A stretch of DNA of 64,000 nt from Rhizobium sp. P32RR-XVIII (GCF_012641395.1 NZ_JABAIH010000003.1:124001-188000); one strand, 5' to 3'. Numbered from the stretch's first letter, positions 9,383 to 18,171 are shown. Numbers and translations are program-made. The notes: generated from the letters alone by a model not told the origin.

Positions 9383-10224
9383 CCCTTGACGCCGCCACTC
9401 GTGAGCCCCGAAATCAGGGTGCGTTGCGTGACAAGACCGATCAGCACCGGGGGCAGGGCGGCGAGCACACCGGCGGTCGCAATCAGTCCGTAATCCGAGA
9501 CACGGCCGCCGGCCAGGTCGGCGATGGCGACGGTGAGCGTCTTGGCGCGCTGGTCGGACGTGAACAGCAGCGCATAGAAGAATTCATCCCAGGCAAGCAG
9601 GAAGGCAAAGAGTGCGGATGTCGCGACTACCGGCATGGCAAGCGGCAGGGTGAGGATCCTCAGTGTCTGGAAAAGACCCGCACCGTCGATCATCGCAGCG
9701 GATTCGATCTCCCTGGGAATGGAATCGAAGCCGGATTTCATCAGCCAGGTCGTGAAGGGCGCGAGGATCGTCAGATAGACGAGCGACAGACCGAAGACGG
9801 TGTTGAGCATGCCGAGATAAGCAAGGCCCATATAGAGCGGCACGGAAAGCGCGACCGGCGGCAGCATATAGGTTGCAATCACCATGGAGAGCGACCACCC
9901 GATTGACGGGGTGCGCGAGACGGCCCAGCCGGCCGGAATGGCAAGCGCGATCGCGGCGACCGTCGCCATGCCAGCGACCTCTATGCTGTTGCGCAGCGAT
10001 GCGGTGAAGGCGGCGCCAGCACTGTTTTCCAGCGTGGAAAGCAGCAGCTGGTAACGAGAGAAATCGGCCGTGTGTGGCCACCAGCGCAGCGGCTTGGCAG
10101 CAAGATCGGCAGCCGGCGATATGCTCATGATGAAGAGCCAGAAGATCGGCGCCAGGATGACGACCGCCAGCAGCAGCGCGCAGACATAGATGAAAGCGGT
10201 GAAATAGGGGCTCTTGCGTTCCAT
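9379..10224 (-). CDS. ABC importer permease, MalG type
   Basis: A 281-residue inner-membrane permease with about six hydrophobic helices. The EAA loop appears as EIESAAMIDGAGLFQTLRIL near residues 165-185, which docks the ATPase. A second AAxxDG-type gly-rich end is followed by LPLAMPVVATSALFAFLLAWDEFFYAL, typical of MalG/UgpE proteins. It overlaps its neighbours on both sides (ATGA with the SIS gene and with the other permease), so the operon is tightly coupled. Confidence 0.92.
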   Translation of the reverse strand: MERKSPYFTAFIYVCALLLAVVILAPIFWLFIMSISPAADLAAKPLRWWPHTADFSRYQLLLSTLENSAGAAFTASLRNSIEVAGMATVAAIALAIPAGWAVSRTPSIGWSLSMVIATYMLPPVALSVPLYMGLAYLGMLNTVFGLSLVYLTILAPFTTWLMKSGFDSIPREIESAAMIDGAGLFQTLRILTLPLAMPVVATSALFAFLLAWDEFFYALLFTSDQRAKTLTVAIADLAGGRVSDYGLIATAGVLAALPPVLIGLVTQRTLISGLTSGGVKG

Positions 10225-11108
10225 CAGGCAGCACTCCCCGCCGTCTTGCGGACCAGGGTGGCATAGGCGACGGCAAGCAGCGTGACCAGCAGTGTGACGA
10301 TGAGCGCAAGCGATGCGCCGGAGCCGGCCCGCTGGAAGGAGAAGGCCTCCTGATAAACGAGGATGGAGAGCGTGCGCGTGCTATTTGCGGGGCCGCCGCG
10401 AGTCATGACCCAGATGATGTCGAACACCTTGAAGGCCTCGATCGTGCGAAGCACCAGCGCCACCATCAGCGGGCCGGCGAGATAGGGCAGGATGACAAAG
10501 CGAAAGCGGGCAAACGGCCCCGCACCGTCGACCAGTGAGGCCGCCGTGATCTCGCGGGGCACCGCCTGCAGGGCGGCGAGGGCAATCAGCGCCACCAGCG
10601 GAAAGTTCTTCCAGCAGTCAGCGACGATCAGTGCCGTCAGCGCGGTACCGGGTTCGCCGAGCCATGAGCGATAGGCATCGATAAGGCCAAGCTGGTTCAG
10701 CGCCGCATTGAGCGCACCATATTCCGGATTGTAGATCAGCCGCCACAGCGTCGCGTTCACGACCGTCGGCAGCGCCCAGGGCAGGATCATCAGCGCCCGC
10801 AATACGCCGCGTCCGCGAAACTCCTGGTTCAACAGCAGCGCGGCAAGTACGCCCACCACCATCTCTGCGGCAACGGATATGATCGCGAACCATGTCGTCG
10901 TGATCAATGTGCGCTGGAAATTCGAACCCGAGAGCATCTTCACGTAGTTGTCGATGCCGACGAAATTGCCGCCGGTACCGACAAGCTTCGCATCCGTGAA
11001 TGAAAGGCCGACGGTGTCGACGAGAGGCCATCCGATGACGGCGACCATCACCACAAGCAGGGGCAGCATCAAGAGCCAGGCGCGGGTTGTCATCCAGGTG
11101 CCGGACAT
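10224..11108 (-). CDS. ABC importer permease, MalF type
   Basis: A 294-residue permease with helices and the EAA loop EITAASLVDGAGPFARFRFV near residues 195-214. It pairs with the MalG-type permease to form the membrane channel of the CUT1 sugar importer. The start at 11108 is preferred because AAGGTGG lies seven bases before that ATG, while the upstream ATG at 11132 has no ribosome site. A strong inverted repeat separates it from the substrate-binding protein gene. Confidence 0.9.
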   Translation of the reverse strand: MSGTWMTTRAWLLMLPLLVVMVAVIGWPLVDTVGLSFTDAKLVGTGGNFVGIDNYVKMLSGSNFQRTLITTTWFAIISVAAEMVVGVLAALLLNQEFRGRGVLRALMILPWALPTVVNATLWRLIYNPEYGALNAALNQLGLIDAYRSWLGEPGTALTALIVADCWKNFPLVALIALAALQAVPREITAASLVDGAGPFARFRFVILPYLAGPLMVALVLRTIEAFKVFDIIWVMTRGGPANSTRTLSILVYQEAFSFQRAGSGASLALIVTLLVTLLAVAYATLVRKTAGSAA

Positions 11109-11148
11109 GGCAGGGCCACCTTTTTCATTCATCGGGCAGGATCGGGAA

Positions 11149-11171
11149 CGGGCGGCGGCAGGCGCCGCCCG
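11149..11171 (-). terminator. GC-rich intercistronic hairpin after binding-protein gene
   Basis: A perfect inverted repeat with nine-base arms (CGGGCGGCG and its complement) and a five-base loop. It lies ten bases after the binding-protein stop codon and before the permease gene. There is no T-run, so it is more likely an mRNA 3'-end stabiliser or partial attenuator than a full terminator. Confidence 0.7.
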
Positions 11172-11181
11172 GGTACAAGTC

Positions 11182-12420
11182 TTAGAGGCCGCTGTTTTCG
11201 GCAGCAGAGTTCAGGGCGTCTTCCGGCGTAGACTGGCCGAGGAGCGATTCCTGGATCGCCTGCTGCAGCGCAGTCGAAAGTTCCTGATACTTCGGCGTCG
11301 TCGGACGCGGATACATGGCGGCAAGACCAACCTTGGCAGCCGAGATCAGCTCTTCCTGTCCCTTGGTCACAGCCGGATCGTCATAGGACGAGGCCCAGAT
11401 CGGCAGGCTAAGCTTGGCATACTCGTTCTGCGTCGCCTGCGACGTCATGAAGGCGATGTACTTCCAAGCCTCATCCGGATGCTTGCTGGCGGTCGTGACA
11501 CCAAGGCCCATCGAGCCGTTGACGGCCGAAGCCTCGCTCTTGCCCGCAACACCAGGGGCCGGTACAACGCCGACCTTGCCGGCAACCTTGCTGTCCTTCG
11601 GATCGTTCGCCATGTTGTACATGTAGGTCCAGTTCAGCGCGAAGGCGGCATCGCCGTTCTGGAAGACCTTGCGGACATCCTCTTCCAGGAATTCCTTGGA
11701 GTTCGGGTTGGTCAGGCCGGAGGTGTAGCTCGACACCATGTACTTCAGGGCATCGAGGCCGCCGCCGGTTTGGAAGTCCGGCTTGCCGTCCTTCAGGAAA
11801 TCGCCCTTATAGGCGCTGACGAGCGTCGTGTAGTCACAAATCGCTGCCTCGGCCTGCGACCAGCTCCAGGCGATTGGGGTGGCCAGGAGGCCCTTGTCCT
11901 TGATGGCCTTGGCTTGCTCGGCCAGCTCGTCCCAGGTCTTCGGCGGTGCCTTGATGCCGGCCTTCTCGAGGATTTCCTTGTTGTAGAACAGGTATTTGGT
12001 ATCAAGAATCCAGGGCATTCCGTAGTACTTGCCATCGTACTGTACGGTCGTCCAGGCGCCCGGCAGTACGCCCTTCTTCATCTCGTCGGTGATGCGCGAG
12101 GAGACGTCGACCAGAACGTTGTTGCTCGCGTATTCGGCCGGCCAGATAACGTCGAACAGCACGACGTCGTAGCCGCCGCCGGAACCCTGGGCCAGAACGG
12201 TCTTGTCGTGCAGTCCTTCATAGGGGACGAATTCAAGATTGACCTTGACGTCGGGGTTGGCCTTGGTGAAGGCATCCGTCATGGCGCGCACATCCGCTTC
12301 ACTGTAGGCGGCCTGGGCCATGAAGAGGGCGTTCAGGGTTGTTTCGGCAAATGCATGCGATGCAAAGGATACGCTGATCAGCGCGGCGCCGACCAGCGTC
12401 TTGTTTAATGATTTCAACAT
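11182..12420 (-). CDS. ABC importer extracellular substrate-binding protein, family 1
   Basis: A 412-residue periplasmic binding protein of the maltose/sugar (SBP_bac_1) class. The start at 12420 is chosen because GGAGG lies six bases upstream and because it gives a clean Sec signal peptide (MLKSLNKTLVGAALISVSFASHAFA, cut after AFA). The mature protein has ALFMAQAAYSEADVRAMTDAFTKANPDVKV and the YNKEILEKAGIKAPPKTWDELAE signature seen in this family. First gene of the SIS/PfkB operon. Ligand unknown; amino sugar or fructosamine is suggested by the operon's enzymes. Confidence 0.92.
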   Translation of the reverse strand: MLKSLNKTLVGAALISVSFASHAFAETTLNALFMAQAAYSEADVRAMTDAFTKANPDVKVNLEFVPYEGLHDKTVLAQGSGGGYDVVLFDVIWPAEYASNNVLVDVSSRITDEMKKGVLPGAWTTVQYDGKYYGMPWILDTKYLFYNKEILEKAGIKAPPKTWDELAEQAKAIKDKGLLATPIAWSWSQAEAAICDYTTLVSAYKGDFLKDGKPDFQTGGGLDALKYMVSSYTSGLTNPNSKEFLEEDVRKVFQNGDAAFALNWTYMYNMANDPKDSKVAGKVGVVPAPGVAGKSEASAVNGSMGLGVTTASKHPDEAWKYIAFMTSQATQNEYAKLSLPIWASSYDDPAVTKGQEELISAAKVGLAAMYPRPTTPKYQELSTALQQAIQESLLGQSTPEDALNSAAENSGL

Positions 12421-12578
12421 TCCAGCCTCCAGTTTTTTGACAGTCACGCGATTTTCCAACGGCGGCTCCTGTCGCCATTGGCTATCGAAAGGGCAACCGG
12501 CAGACCGGGTGCCAAACCTGATCGGATCGCCGACGGGCGATGCCCCTGCGTTCCCTGAAACTCTCCGGTTTCTTTTTT

Positions 12579-12595
12579 AGTCAATTGTATTGACT
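12579..12595. promoter_or_regulatory. Candidate operator in the divergent ROK/ABC promoter region
   Basis: A 17-bp inverted repeat (AGTCAATTGTATTGACT, six-base arms, five-base centre) in an AT-rich patch between the divergent binding-protein operon and the ROK regulator gene. Position and symmetry suit the binding site of a dimeric repressor such as the ROK protein. The assignment to that regulator is inference. Confidence 0.6.
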
Positions 12596-12639
12596 TAATA
12601 GTTCTTCAATATTTTACTGGTGTCAAGAGGCAAAAACGG

Positions 12640-13836
12640 ATGAACGATATTCGCCCGATCAGGGCCACGAGCGGAACGAACCACGAAGGCACCAGCGCCC
12701 ATAACCGGCGGGTGATCATCGACGCGCTGCGCCTGAACGGCGCGTTGTCGCGGGCTGATCTCGCGCGCGCCACGCTGCTGACGAAGCAGACCGTCTCCAA
12801 CATCATCGAAGAGCTGGAAAATATCGGCCTCGTTTCGTCGCAGGAGATGGTACGCCGCGGCAGGGGGCAGCCGTCGACGCCCTACGGGCTGGTGCCAGAG
12901 GGTGCCTTCGCCATCGGCCTGCAGATCGACCGCCACATCACGCGCGCAATTGCGGTCGACCTGGTCGGCAATGGTCTCGTCCGGAAGGAAGCCAATCTTC
13001 CTGCCGGCGGGCCGGCCATCGGAACACCGGTCGTCCTGCAACTCCTCGACGATGTTCGCAGCGAGTTGAAGCGGCTGGTCCCGCAGGCAGACAAACGGCT
13101 GGTCGGCCTCGGCGTTGCCATGCCCGGCCCCTTCGGGATTGAAGAGGACGATAACGATCCCTGGGTGATGGGCGCCTGGCAGCGGTTTCCGCTGCTGGAA
13201 ACGCTGGCTGCGGGCACGGGCCTCAATGTCAGCCTTCAGAACGACGCGGCAGCCTGCGCAACGGCCGAGCGCATGGTTGGCAGGGCTCACGGGCTCGACG
13301 ATGCCGTCTGTCTCTACGTCGGATACGGCATTGGCGCCGGCCTGATTCTTGGCGGCGAACTTTATAGCGGCGCTCATGGCAATGCCGGCGAAATCGGCAT
13401 GGCGCTCCTCACGTCGGGCGGCAGGCAGACACCGCTGGAACATCGCGCCTCGCTCGCCTCGCTCTACCAGCATCTCGGTGTCGATCCGATGGCGCCGGAT
13501 ATCTATGCGCTCATCGGGGAGCGCACGGCAAAGGACGATCCGAAAATCCTCGCCTGGGTGAAGGAGGCGGCTGCGGACCTGCGCTGGAGCGTTCACCTGA
13601 TTGAAACAGTCTTCGATCCGCAGACGGTCATTCTGTGCGGCGCGCCGGAGGCATTGGCAACGCGGCTGCTCGCCGCGATGCAGCCGCTGCTGCCGTCCAA
13701 CGCGGACCGTCCCGATCGTATCCTGCCGCGACTTCAGCTCGGCATGACAGATCCCTGGACGGTTGCCCGCGGTGCTGCCGCTGAGCCGATCGGCCATGCC
13801 TTCGACCCGCGCTTCTCCGCAATCCTGAAGGCTTAG
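12640..13836 (+). CDS. ROK-family transcriptional regulator
   Basis: A 398-residue repressor-like protein. Residues about 20-75 form a MarR-type winged helix (NGALSRADLARATLLTKQTVSNIIEELE). The rest is a ROK kinase-like fold with GLGVAMPGPF, the QNDAAACATAE segment and YVGYGIGAGLILGGELYSGAHGNAGEIG, where NagC/XylR-type proteins bind the sugar. The usual CxCGxxGCxE zinc motif after the GE(I/V)GH site is not present; the protein has MALLTSGGRQTPLE instead. It is divergent from the SIS/PfkB ABC operon and very probably controls it in response to the transported sugar or its phosphate. Confidence 0.88.
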   Translation: MNDIRPIRATSGTNHEGTSAHNRRVIIDALRLNGALSRADLARATLLTKQTVSNIIEELENIGLVSSQEMVRRGRGQPSTPYGLVPEGAFAIGLQIDRHITRAIAVDLVGNGLVRKEANLPAGGPAIGTPVVLQLLDDVRSELKRLVPQADKRLVGLGVAMPGPFGIEEDDNDPWVMGAWQRFPLLETLAAGTGLNVSLQNDAAACATAERMVGRAHGLDDAVCLYVGYGIGAGLILGGELYSGAHGNAGEIGMALLTSGGRQTPLEHRASLASLYQHLGVDPMAPDIYALIGERTAKDDPKILAWVKEAAADLRWSVHLIETVFDPQTVILCGAPEALATRLLAAMQPLLPSNADRPDRILPRLQLGMTDPWTVARGAAAEPIGHAFDPRFSAILKA

Positions 13837-14022
13837 AGCCTTCAAGTTCAAACGGAATCGTTCTGCCAGAAAGATTTTGCGTCTGGACCGAGGCTTCGCG
13901 ATGGGCACACCTGGCGAAGATAATGGCGGAAAATCACCCCGCCACACGCCGCTGCGCCATGCGCCGAACATGCTGCTTCGCCGGGCCGTGTTGCGGGATC
14001 GGCTGGACGGAACGGACTGGGC

Positions 14023-14775
14023 CTATTCGGCACCCGCTTCCGGCAGGCTGATCGAGTCTCGGACCACACCATACTGGCTGCCCCAACGATCCGTCATCTC
14101 GCAGCGGATATCCCAAAGCTCGGGGAAAAACCGGTGGTGCGCGCCGGCCCGCAGCAGCTCGACCGGGCGGCCTTTCAGCGATTTTGACGCGAGCCCGATC
14201 GAGCGGTGGATCAGATAGAGATGGTTGGCGCGGAATTTCTGAAACAATTCGTCGAATTCAATCAGCGCCTCGGCGACAACATAGCTGTCGCCATGGTCAT
14301 ATCTTGCATCATAGATATCCTCGACTGAAAGGCCGCGGCCATCGAGATAGGCACTCTTGAAGGCTCGCCAGAGATCCGGCGGCATACGCAACAAGAGTTT
14401 GAAGCCCGGCGACTCCTGGCCGCTGCCATTGCCGAGCTGAAGGCGGATCTGCTGGTATTCTTTCGGCGACATGGTTTCGAGAAGGTCGAACTGCGCCGTC
14501 ATCATCCGCATCAGGCGATGAACGCGCCCCATAAGCGTGACGATGCGATGGGTATTCTGCTTTTCCATGAAATCGATGACGTCGACGAGTGTATAGGCGA
14601 TGAGCTTCATCCATAGCTCTTCGACCTGATGGACGATCTGAAACTGCAGCTCGTCAGCATTCGCCATCTCCGCCAGCGGCTTTTGACAGTCGAGTAGTTT
14701 GTCGCATTGGAGATAGACGCCGTAGTCGAGCATCTCGGGCGTTTCGATGCGGGCGTAATATTCTTCCTTTTGCAT
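14023..14775 (-). CDS. Tryptophan 2,3-dioxygenase-like haem protein (divergent)
   Basis: A 250-residue all-helical protein of the TDO superfamily. Conserved features are IVHQVEELWMKL (the distal active-site His region), EYQQIRLQLGNGSG (matching the Tyr...Arg substrate-contact helix followed by LGN), HLYLIHRSIGL (the proximal haem His region), and FFPELWDIR. The GTGG(T/S) loop that normally contacts the substrate amino and carboxyl groups is absent; SLKGRPVELLRAGAHH occupies its place. The start at 14775 is chosen for AGAAGGAG eight bases upstream; an ATG at 14799 is possible. It is divergent from an Lrp regulator. A tryptophan-related or altered substrate (as in the TDO-fold enzymes PrnB and MarE) is possible. 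Confidence 0.75.
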   Translation of the reverse strand: MQKEEYYARIETPEMLDYGVYLQCDKLLDCQKPLAEMANADELQFQIVHQVEELWMKLIAYTLVDVIDFMEKQNTHRIVTLMGRVHRLMRMMTAQFDLLETMSPKEYQQIRLQLGNGSGQESPGFKLLLRMPPDLWRAFKSAYLDGRGLSVEDIYDARYDHGDSYVVAEALIEFDELFQKFRANHLYLIHRSIGLASKSLKGRPVELLRAGAHHRFFPELWDIRCEMTDRWGSQYGVVRDSISLPEAGAE

Positions 14776-14921
14776 TGCGGCGGCTCCTTCTGCCGGCATT
14801 TGCGCCGGTCCTGCTGCGCTGTGCCCACCGTCACATTAATCGCTTTTTGCTTGAACATTGTTCCTTTCTGTTATCCTGATGATGACAATGAGAGAATGAT
14901 TGTGACGACCTACGGCAAAGC

Positions 14922-15404
14922 ATGGAACAGATGACTTTGGATAATCTGGATCGAAAGATCGTTAGCGCGCTTGAGGCGGATGCCCGCATCTCCTTTGCGG
15001 GTCTCGCTGAAGCCGTCGGCCTCAGCAAGACACCATGTTGGAAGCGCGTGAAGGCGCTGGAGGATGCCGGCATCATTCGCGGCTATACGACCCGGCTGGA
15101 TCCCGCAAAACTCGGCTTCGGCATCGAGGCCTTCATCCAAGTGTCGATCGATTTTGAACTATCGGAAGAGTTTGAAGAGGCTGTGATCAGACATCCGCTG
15201 ATCTGGCGATGCCACGCGACGACGGGGGAGGCCGACTATCTGCTGCATGTCGTTACCATCGACATGGCCGCTCTCGACCGCATGCTGCGAGAGGAACTGA
15301 GCCGGTTGCCCGGCGTGCGTCGAACCGTGACCTCGATGGCGATGCGCGAAATCAAGGGCGACATTTCATTCGCAGCCGCGACCTGCCACATCCAGAAACG
15401 ATAG
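14922..15404 (+). CDS. Lrp/AsnC-family transcriptional regulator
   Basis: A 160-residue feast/famine regulator. Residues about 6-60 are the helix-turn-helix (LDRKIVSALEADARISFAGLAEAVGLSKTPCWKRVKALE), followed by the RAM/AsnC ligand-binding domain (EEAVIRHPLIWRCHATTGEADYLLHVVTID). It is transcribed divergently from the TDO-like gene across 146 bp, so it probably regulates it in response to an amino acid such as tryptophan. A second in-frame ATG nine bases downstream could be the true start. Confidence 0.9.
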   Translation: MEQMTLDNLDRKIVSALEADARISFAGLAEAVGLSKTPCWKRVKALEDAGIIRGYTTRLDPAKLGFGIEAFIQVSIDFELSEEFEEAVIRHPLIWRCHATTGEADYLLHVVTIDMAALDRMLREELSRLPGVRRTVTSMAMREIKGDISFAAATCHIQKR

Positions 15405-15466
15405 GATGGGCGCCGACATCGCCGACAGAACTGTTTCCATTTGCTTGAAAGGCCCTGGCTTAGGTG

Positions 15467-15802
15467 TCAGGCGTGCCGCGGTTTGGCGCCAAGCCGTGCA
15501 AGCACCTCGCCCGGAATTCCGTAGCGCTGGATGACGTCGCGGTTGTTGCGCAGCCCGCAGATCTCGCGATGGACGAAGAGCGCCCAGACTGCTTCGGCCG
15601 CAGCATCGACGAGTGTCTCCTGCTCCACGCCGACCTTGCCCTTTGCCTCGCCGTTCCGAAGCGCGGCTAGGGCCTCCTCGACCTTCAGGCCCTGCCGGCC
15701 GAGCGCGGAGGCACGTTCCGACATCAGCTCATACTCGAGGATACCGAGACCTGTCTCAGTGGTACTCGATGGATTGAGGCCGCGAGGCGGACGAACACTC
15801 AT
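15467..15802 (-). CDS. Small DUF6665-like protein
   Basis: A 111-residue soluble protein starting MSVRPPRGLNPS, with GLGILEYELMSERASALGRQGLKVEEALAALR, then VDAAAEAVWALFVHREICGLRNNRDVIQRYGIP. The arrangement resembles DUF6665 proteins common in Rhizobiaceae; the domain call is from memory of the family. The start at 15802 is supported by GGAG six bases upstream. It lies downstream of the histidine kinase gene on the same strand and converges with the Lrp gene. The function is unknown. Confidence 0.65.
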   Translation of the reverse strand: MSVRPPRGLNPSSTTETGLGILEYELMSERASALGRQGLKVEEALAALRNGEAKGKVGVEQETLVDAAAEAVWALFVHREICGLRNNRDVIQRYGIPGEVLARLGAKPRHA

Positions 15803-15888
15803 ATTGATCTCCGCATGGCAAGAGTGTTGGCTCTTTCTACACGGCTTGACACCGCCTGCCAATTTCCTCCGATTTAGTAAGTACAGAC

Positions 15889-17514
15889 TTACGATGCGGC
15901 GGTGGGCACGCTGAACTGAAAGACGGCACCTTGGGGTACATTCGCCGCCTGCACCTGACCGCCATGCGCTTCTATGATTGAACGGCAAATCGACAGCCCC
16001 ATGCCCATGCCACCAGGCTTGGTCGTATAAAAAGCATCGAAGAGGTGGTCAAAACTCTCAGGTTCAAGGCCTGGGCCGGAATCGCGCACTGTAACAAGTA
16101 CGCCGGTGGATGCATCCTTCCCGGAGTCGATCGCCAATTCTCGGGGCCGCTCCGTTACTTCGCTCATCGCTTCGATGGCGTTGATGATAAAGTTAAGGAT
16201 CACCTGTTGCAATTGAACTCGATCCCCGCGGATGGGCGGAAGATCCCTTCCGAGCCGGGTCTCCAGCGAGACGCCATTCCTCAGCACTTCGCTGCGGGTG
16301 AGGGCGATGACGTCGATGATGATTTCATTGATGTCCAACCGGTCCTTCCGCGGCGGCGCTTTCTTGACGAGGGCCCGGATGCGGCGGATGACGTCGCCGG
16401 CTCGACTGCCGTCCCTGCTGATGCGGCCGAGCGCCGCCTGGGCCTCTTCCAGATTGGGCGGCTGGGTGCCCAACCAGCGCAAAGCGGCATTGGCGTTGGC
16501 GACGACCGCGGCGAGCGGCTGGTTGACCTCATGGGCAATCGACGACGTCAGCTCCCCGAGAGTCGACACGCGCGTAAGATGGGCGAGGTCCGCCTGCGCC
16601 TGGTGCAGCGCTTTCTCCGCCTCCTCGGCCCGCTTGCGATCCTCCACATCAGTGATCGTTCCGTACCAGGTGACGATATTTCCGAGGTCATCATGCCGCG
16701 GCACCGTGCTGCACAGGAACCACCGATATTCTCCATCAGCCCGCCGCACGCGTGCTTCCAGCGTGAAAGGGTTTCCCGCTCCCAGGGCAGTACGCCACTT
16801 CTCCAGGAGCGTTGCGCGGTCAGCGGGATGCCACGAAACCGTCCAGCCCCATCCCTTGACCTCCTCCAAAGGAAGACCTGTGTATTCGATCAAGCGCTTG
16901 TTGACGAAGTTGACAGAGCCGTCAGGCAGAGCGCTCCAAACCAACGCGGGAATGGTGTCGATGACGAGTTGAAGTTCCTCTTCGGTCTGCCGGGTCCTTT
17001 CTTCCGTCTCCGCCTGCCACCGTTGCAATGCAACGGTCGCTTCGTTGGCGGCGATCCCGAGGAGAAGCCGTTCATTGGGGGTCGGAAAATCCGGTCTCTG
17101 CGAACCTACGACGATCGCCGAGTCGCCACCCAGTCCGATCGGCGCAACAGCAATGCTCGCCGTGCCCCCTCCAACGGGATTGGCGACGGCCAGCTGGCGG
17201 TCGGATGAGAGTGTCGGCAAGATCTCAGGCAGCACCGCGCGAATTGCCTCCAGTGAATCGGCAGCGCTCCGCCCGTCGGCCCGTGCGATCTCGATCAGCG
17301 GACCATCGCGTGTTCCGTGAAGGGAGATGTAAACGAATTCCGAGTCGAGCATCGAAACGAGCGCTGCTGCGATGCTGTCGGCCATCTGATACGGATCGTA
17401 GCTCTGCAAGATTGCCGGCAGCGCGGAAAGCGCGAGGAGGTCACGCATGCAACGGCGCAACTCCGTTGGATCGGAGAGCGCCTGCACTCGCGGCATGACC
17501 GGTCTCGTCGGCAT
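15889..17514 (-). CDS. GAF-like/PAS sensor histidine kinase
   Basis: A 541-residue soluble kinase with no membrane helix. The N-terminal 160 residues resemble a GAF domain. A PAS domain spans about 178-300 (LQLVIDTIPALVWSALPDGSVNFVN...GTITDVEDRKRAEEA). The HisKA H-box is SSIAHEVNQPLAAV with phosphorylatable His328. The ATPase domain has the N-box NFIINAIEAM and DSGPGLEPESFDHLFDAFYTTKPGGMGMGLSI. It starts 21 bp after the MEDS protein gene, so the pair probably acts together. No response regulator gene is adjacent. Confidence 0.9.
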   Translation of the reverse strand: MPTRPVMPRVQALSDPTELRRCMRDLLALSALPAILQSYDPYQMADSIAAALVSMLDSEFVYISLHGTRDGPLIEIARADGRSAADSLEAIRAVLPEILPTLSSDRQLAVANPVGGGTASIAVAPIGLGGDSAIVVGSQRPDFPTPNERLLLGIAANEATVALQRWQAETEERTRQTEEELQLVIDTIPALVWSALPDGSVNFVNKRLIEYTGLPLEEVKGWGWTVSWHPADRATLLEKWRTALGAGNPFTLEARVRRADGEYRWFLCSTVPRHDDLGNIVTWYGTITDVEDRKRAEEAEKALHQAQADLAHLTRVSTLGELTSSIAHEVNQPLAAVVANANAALRWLGTQPPNLEEAQAALGRISRDGSRAGDVIRRIRALVKKAPPRKDRLDINEIIIDVIALTRSEVLRNGVSLETRLGRDLPPIRGDRVQLQQVILNFIINAIEAMSEVTERPRELAIDSGKDASTGVLVTVRDSGPGLEPESFDHLFDAFYTTKPGGMGMGLSICRSIIEAHGGQVQAANVPQGAVFQFSVPTAAS

Positions 17515-17535
17515 TTTCCCCCGCCGCGCTGGCCC

Positions 17536-18171
17536 TCAATGCGCTGAGGCCCCTCGGCCACGCACCTCGTTGAGCAATTCGTCCGGTGGCACGTAGTATG
17601 GATTCTCCCGCAGGATTCCCCCAATGATCACCTGAGGATGGGTGCGCAGAATGTCCATTGTGACGGCGGCACTGAACCTTGTCAGGTCGTAGGTGCAGAC
17701 GGTCACTTGGTCGTAATTCGGCAGGATATAATTCAGTCGCGACTCGTACTCGACGATGTCGTGCACACCCGGAAGCTCTGAGAGCGCCCATTCCATGTTC
17801 GCCCACAGCCGGGTCAAGCCGAAGCCCTGCTTCTTAGCGGCACTGAACAGGTCTTCCAGCAGTGCGAGCATCGCCTGCTGATCGAAGCGCCCGTCGCGCA
17901 AATAGCCGTCCTCCCAGGAAAGCATATCAAACTGCCCGTTTTGCTCGGCGTCCGCTATGTCGATGCCGCTCTCTCTCAGGCGCGCAAGCCGCTCCGCTCG
18001 ATGCGCCTTGTCGACAAACTGGAAGGTCTTATCGCCCGTCTCCAGACCGTCTTTCACAAAGGGCAGGAGGATTTGGTACTCTTCGTCCCTGGTATGGAAG
18101 AAAGCGCATGCATGACAGCCACACGCTACTGTCGATCTCGCCAACTCGATGGTTCTTTTGGCTTCGGCCAT
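17536..18171 (-). CDS. MEDS-domain sensory protein
   Basis: A 211-residue protein consisting of a MEDS (DcmR-type sensory) domain: CGCHACAFFHTRDEEYQILLPFV, then GDKTFQFVDKAHRAERLARL and LPNYDQVTVCTYDLTRFSAAVTMDILRTHP. Cys17, Cys19 and Cys22 cluster in the first segment (ACGCHAC). MEDS domains are predicted sensors of small hydrocarbon derivatives or redox-type signals. Its gene directly precedes the cytoplasmic histidine kinase on the same strand, suggesting it feeds signal to that kinase. GGGAG lies six bases before the ATG. Confidence 0.85.
   Translation of the reverse strand: MAEAKRTIELARSTVACGCHACAFFHTRDEEYQILLPFVKDGLETGDKTFQFVDKAHRAERLARLRESGIDIADAEQNGQFDMLSWEDGYLRDGRFDQQAMLALLEDLFSAAKKQGFGLTRLWANMEWALSELPGVHDIVEYESRLNYILPNYDQVTVCTYDLTRFSAAVTMDILRTHPQVIIGGILRENPYYVPPDELLNEVRGRGASAH

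Noticed and set aside
10948..12408. 486-codon open frame on the plus strand
   Set aside because: Antisense to the binding-protein gene with signal peptide and ribosome site; no domain seen.
12595..13971. 458-codon open frame on the minus strand
   Set aside because: Antisense to the ROK regulator, which has a clear winged helix and ROK motifs.
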